DNA of 7,454 nt from Acidobacteriota bacterium (GTDB lineage Bacteria > Acidobacteriota > Terriglobia > Terriglobales > Acidobacteriaceae), in NCBI GenBank assembly GCA_003224995.1, contig QIAI01000022.1, forward strand, positions 1 to 7,454, in the 5' to 3' direction. Shown in pieces: positions 5,123 through 7,454 of the stretch (within the stretch, counting starts at the first letter, position 1; every line of letters begins with the position of its first letter). Made by a program: the position numbers and the translations under genes. Under the pieces are notes generated by a model that saw only the letters and a program-made list of their open reading frames with translations, did no database searches and was not told the origin of the DNA.

Positions 5123-6838
5123 CTATTTCACGACGCGTTTAGCAGAGAAGATCGGGTCCACATCCACCGGGATGTCGGAGGTTTTCGCTTTCAGCGCGAC
5201 CTTCAACTCCTCGGGCATGGTCCCGTACTTCTGAAACCAGTTCTCGGCTCTCTGCCGATCGCCGGTGGCTTCGATCTCCAGCAATTCCTTGGCTAGATCC
5301 GCCATGGCGTCGGGAATCTTGTCGTAGTCGATGTTGTACCGCCCGGTCGCTTCGCGCTGGATTGCTCCGCGAGAGCTCAGGTAATTGAACTCCATCATTT
5401 CGGCTTGCCCATGGGCTTCGGCCACCCCGAAGCGCACCGTACGAAAAATGCCACCCACATAAGAGCAGTAAAACTCCTCTAACTTTTCTTTTGGCAGCAC
5501 GCCGTGATCCACCAAATACTTCAGCCCAAACATGCCGGTCACGTCGGCTTTGGCTTCTTCCAATCCGGAAAAAGTTGGGCCGATGGATTCGCGGATGCTC
5601 ACCTTCTCCGAGCCTTTTCGTGCAAACGCCGGTCCCAGGCCGTGCGCGATCTCGTGCATGATGGTGTCCATCGAGTAGCCATCGCCGGTGACCTTGGCGG
5701 CCTGATCGGTGCGTAGCATTCTGCGCGCGACGGGGATGATCACGTAATTGACGCGCGCGTCCATGAAATTTTTGAAGAATAGTTTCTTGCTGCCCTTCTG
5801 CTCGTGGACTCGCGGATCGTTGGGCAAGTTGTCGGCGACTGCCTGGTAACCGTGGGTAAGATCGGCAGAGCGGAAGGGCGTGTCCATTACTTCCATCGGA
5901 GTTTGCAACCCTTGCTTGGAGGGACGATCTTCCGTCGCCAGCGGCAACGCGTCCTGAATCTGCGGGACATACTGCTGAAAGATTTCCAGCTTGCGGCTTT
6001 CTTTTTCGTTTCGAATCATGACCGCGGTCCCGTACGTCGCTTTTACGCCGAGCAGATTGTCGTTATAAGTCTCGTAAGGCGCGAAGATGATGTCGAACTT
6101 AGGATTCTTGAGATCGAGCCAAGCCAGATCGCTTTGGAAGTAATCATCGGTGAGCAACGCGTCGGCGCGCAGGCGCAGGTAATTGGCAAATGCCGGGTCC
6201 GCGCTGAGCTTGGCCGCTTCCTGAAGGGCTTTAGCCGCGGGCTCGAGAAACGAGCGGTAGGCAATGTGGTAGGGCAAGCCTTCCAGATCACTGCCGTGCC
6301 AGCGCAGCACGGTGGTCGAGCTGTAGATTTCGGCTTTCTTCTCGGGATGTTCCGCGACGTACTTTTCAACCTGATCGCGAGTTAAGCCTTGCGGGTAGAA
6401 ACCCCGGCCCGGGGACATGGGTTCCTTACCGACGAACGGCTTGTTGTTATCGATGAGATCAAAGCGCGAAGCGTTAATCCAAAGATAGCGTCGCAACTGG
6501 ATGTCCCGGGGAACCTTGCTGAACTCCAAGGACTGGTATAAGGCGAGGCCTTCGGGATCAATCTGCCGCCAGTAAATGCTGTCGAGGTATTGGCACGCTT
6601 CCACCAACTTCGCGACCATCTTGCGCTCGCTCGGGGTCAGGTCCGTCCGCATGGGCATTTCGACCGGACGGAAGCGGGCAAGGCGTCGCGCCAGATCAGG
6701 CACCACTTTGACATTCGCCGGTTCGGCTTCCTTAGCGGCCGTACCCACCATCAAGCCGCGACGCTTCTGAGTGGAAGCGGAAACGATGAGAGCGAACGAG
6801 AGAAAAAAGGCGATGAGTACAAGAGTCCGAGTCCCCAT
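5123..6838 (-). CDS. Secreted M49-family (dipeptidyl-peptidase III-like) zinc metallopeptidase
   Basis: This 571-residue protein is read right to left. Residues 1-21 form a likely signal peptide: R4, a hydrophobic core at about 6-20, and a V-S-A site at 19-21. The mature enzyme should therefore act outside the cytoplasm. The zinc site is H395-E-I-A-H399 followed by G-L-G-P, with E427-E-A-K-A-D432 downstream. E428 corresponds to the third ligand in the M49 E-E-C-R-A-E motif. M49 enzymes remove dipeptides from the N-terminus of short peptides. Classical members use a six-residue HEXXGH motif; this one has five residues (HEXXH), as reported for some bacterial and plant relatives. The start is the first ATG after an in-frame TGA (6850-6848) and has no Shine-Dalgarno site. 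The gene ends 12 bp from the convergent mqnD gene and stands alone on this strand. Dipeptidyl peptidase activity is inferred from the family and may be weak or altered. Confidence 0.85.
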   Translation of the reverse strand: MGTRTLVLIAFFLSFALIVSASTQKRRGLMVGTAAKEAEPANVKVVPDLARRLARFRPVEMPMRTDLTPSERKMVAKLVEACQYLDSIYWRQIDPEGLALYQSLEFSKVPRDIQLRRYLWINASRFDLIDNNKPFVGKEPMSPGRGFYPQGLTRDQVEKYVAEHPEKKAEIYSSTTVLRWHGSDLEGLPYHIAYRSFLEPAAKALQEAAKLSADPAFANYLRLRADALLTDDYFQSDLAWLDLKNPKFDIIFAPYETYNDNLLGVKATYGTAVMIRNEKESRKLEIFQQYVPQIQDALPLATEDRPSKQGLQTPMEVMDTPFRSADLTHGYQAVADNLPNDPRVHEQKGSKKLFFKNFMDARVNYVIIPVARRMLRTDQAAKVTGDGYSMDTIMHEIAHGLGPAFARKGSEKVSIRESIGPTFSGLEEAKADVTGMFGLKYLVDHGVLPKEKLEEFYCSYVGGIFRTVRFGVAEAHGQAEMMEFNYLSSRGAIQREATGRYNIDYDKIPDAMADLAKELLEIEATGDRQRAENWFQKYGTMPEELKVALKAKTSDIPVDVDPIFSAKRVVK

Positions 6839-6932
6839 GGAAGTGAATCATAATCTTAGCAGAGCGCGCGCTCGCCTGAGTTTTCCACGCACCGCTGTGA
6901 GCTTCGGGGGAACAAAGCTTTATTATGGAAGC
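6839..6932. promoter_or_regulatory. Divergent promoter region with a 12-bp perfect palindrome
   Basis: This 94-bp gap separates the divergent M49 and HAD genes. GAGCGCGCGCTC at 6862-6873 is a perfect palindrome and could be an operator, although GC-only alternation can occur by chance. On the plus strand TATTAT (6921-6926) is one mismatch from TATAAT and ends 6 bases before ATG 6933. On the minus strand TATGAT (6852-6847) is also one mismatch away and ends 8 bases before ATG 6838. Neither gene has a good Shine-Dalgarno site, so transcripts with little or no leader are possible. No convincing -35 boxes are visible. Confidence 0.35.
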
Positions 6933-7454
6933 ATGGGGATGGGGTCGAGCACGAACGGCGCACAAACTTTACTCATCGATGCGGATGACACGCTCTGGGA
7001 GAACAACATCTATTTCGAGCGCGCCATCGCGCGTTTCATCTCGTTTCTCAATCATCACGAGTATTCTCCGGAACAGGTTCGCGAGATTTTGAACGAGGTC
7101 GAACGGGAAAACATTGTTACCCACGGATACGGGCTGCACAGCTTCGCGCATTCGCTGGTGGCGTGTTTCGAGCGTCTGTCGGCCGATCCGGTTACCCCGG
7201 AAATGCACGCCACGATTCACAGTTTCGCGCATGCGATTGCGGATCACCCCGTCGAAATTCTTCCCGATGTGCCGGGGACGCTTCGATACCTTGGCCAGCG
7301 CCATCACCTGATCCTGATGACCAAGGGAGCATTTGCAGAACAATCGGGGAAGGTGGAGCGATCGGGACTGAAAGAATATTTTGCTGCGGTGGAGATTGTC
7401 GCCGAAAAAGATGAAGCGGTGTACCGCTCAATCGTGGCGAAGTATGAACTTTCG
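6933..7454 (+). CDS. HAD-superfamily hydrolase (3' partial)
   Basis: The first 174 codons are present and the frame is still open at the right edge. The protein is a haloacid dehalogenase-type phosphohydrolase of the C1-cap (YjjG-like) kind. Motif I is L-L-I-D16-A-D18-D-T, giving the nucleophile and the acid/base aspartate. A helical cap follows at about 25-105. Motif II is L-I-L-M-T130-K-G, and the motif III lysine is probably K159 in V-A-E-K-D. The motif IV acidic residues should lie beyond the window. The expected reaction is hydrolysis of a small phosphorylated compound such as a nucleotide or sugar phosphate in the cytoplasm; the substrate cannot be told. ATG 6933 and ATG 6939 are in the same frame. 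A GGAAG at 6927-6931 is better spaced for 6939, while a -10-like TATTAT at 6921-6926 would suit a leaderless start at 6933. Confidence 0.88.
   Translation, partial: MGMGSSTNGAQTLLIDADDTLWENNIYFERAIARFISFLNHHEYSPEQVREILNEVERENIVTHGYGLHSFAHSLVACFERLSADPVTPEMHATIHSFAHAIADHPVEILPDVPGTLRYLGQRHHLILMTKGAFAEQSGKVERSGLKEYFAAVEIVAEKDEAVYRSIVAKYELS

Noticed and set aside
5804..6385. 193-codon plus-strand frame inside the M49 gene
   Set aside because: It is a mirror of the M49 reading frame; the minus-strand protein has a signal peptide and a full zinc site.

Overview
The window (7,454 bp, moderately GC-rich, densely coding) looks like chromosomal DNA of an acidobacterium (Terriglobia/Koribacter-like). 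I infer this from the kinds of protein present, not from any database match: the tail of a large carboxypeptidase-regulatory-like repeat protein, a CslA-like family 2 glycosyltransferase, secreted M24 and M49 metallopeptidases, and a futalosine-pathway (MqnD-type) enzyme. I see no insertion sequence, integrase, tRNA, rRNA, CRISPR array or phage gene. It reads as ordinary core or housekeeping sequence.

Layout, left to right. The plus strand carries the 3' end of a carboxypeptidase-regulatory-like protein (to 254), a processive family 2 glycosyltransferase with a non-ATG start (about 364-1995), a secreted Xaa-Pro aminopeptidase-like M24 peptidase (2055-3392), a very small one-helix membrane protein (3459-3617), a BioY biotin-uptake S component (3645-4226) and an MqnD-type 1,4-dihydroxy-6-naphthoate synthase (4223-5110). 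The last two overlap by 4 bp and are probably co-translated. A secreted M49 (dipeptidyl-peptidase III-like) metallopeptidase follows on the minus strand (6838-5123), its end facing mqnD across only 12 bp. A plus-strand HAD-superfamily hydrolase starts at about 6933 and runs off the right edge. It is divergent from the M49 gene across a 94-bp gap.

The genes do not form one obvious pathway. Themes are cell-surface polysaccharide synthesis (glycosyltransferase), breakdown of peptides outside the cytoplasm (two signal-peptide metallopeptidases), and cofactor or quinone supply (biotin import with menaquinone biosynthesis).

I find no clear evidence of a wholly new system. The points most worth checking are the bioY-mqnD overlap, the five-residue HEXXH zinc motif in the M49 protein, the unlisted small membrane protein before bioY, the short stem-loops between the glycosyltransferase and peptidase genes, and possible leaderless divergent promoters around a 12-bp perfect palindrome.
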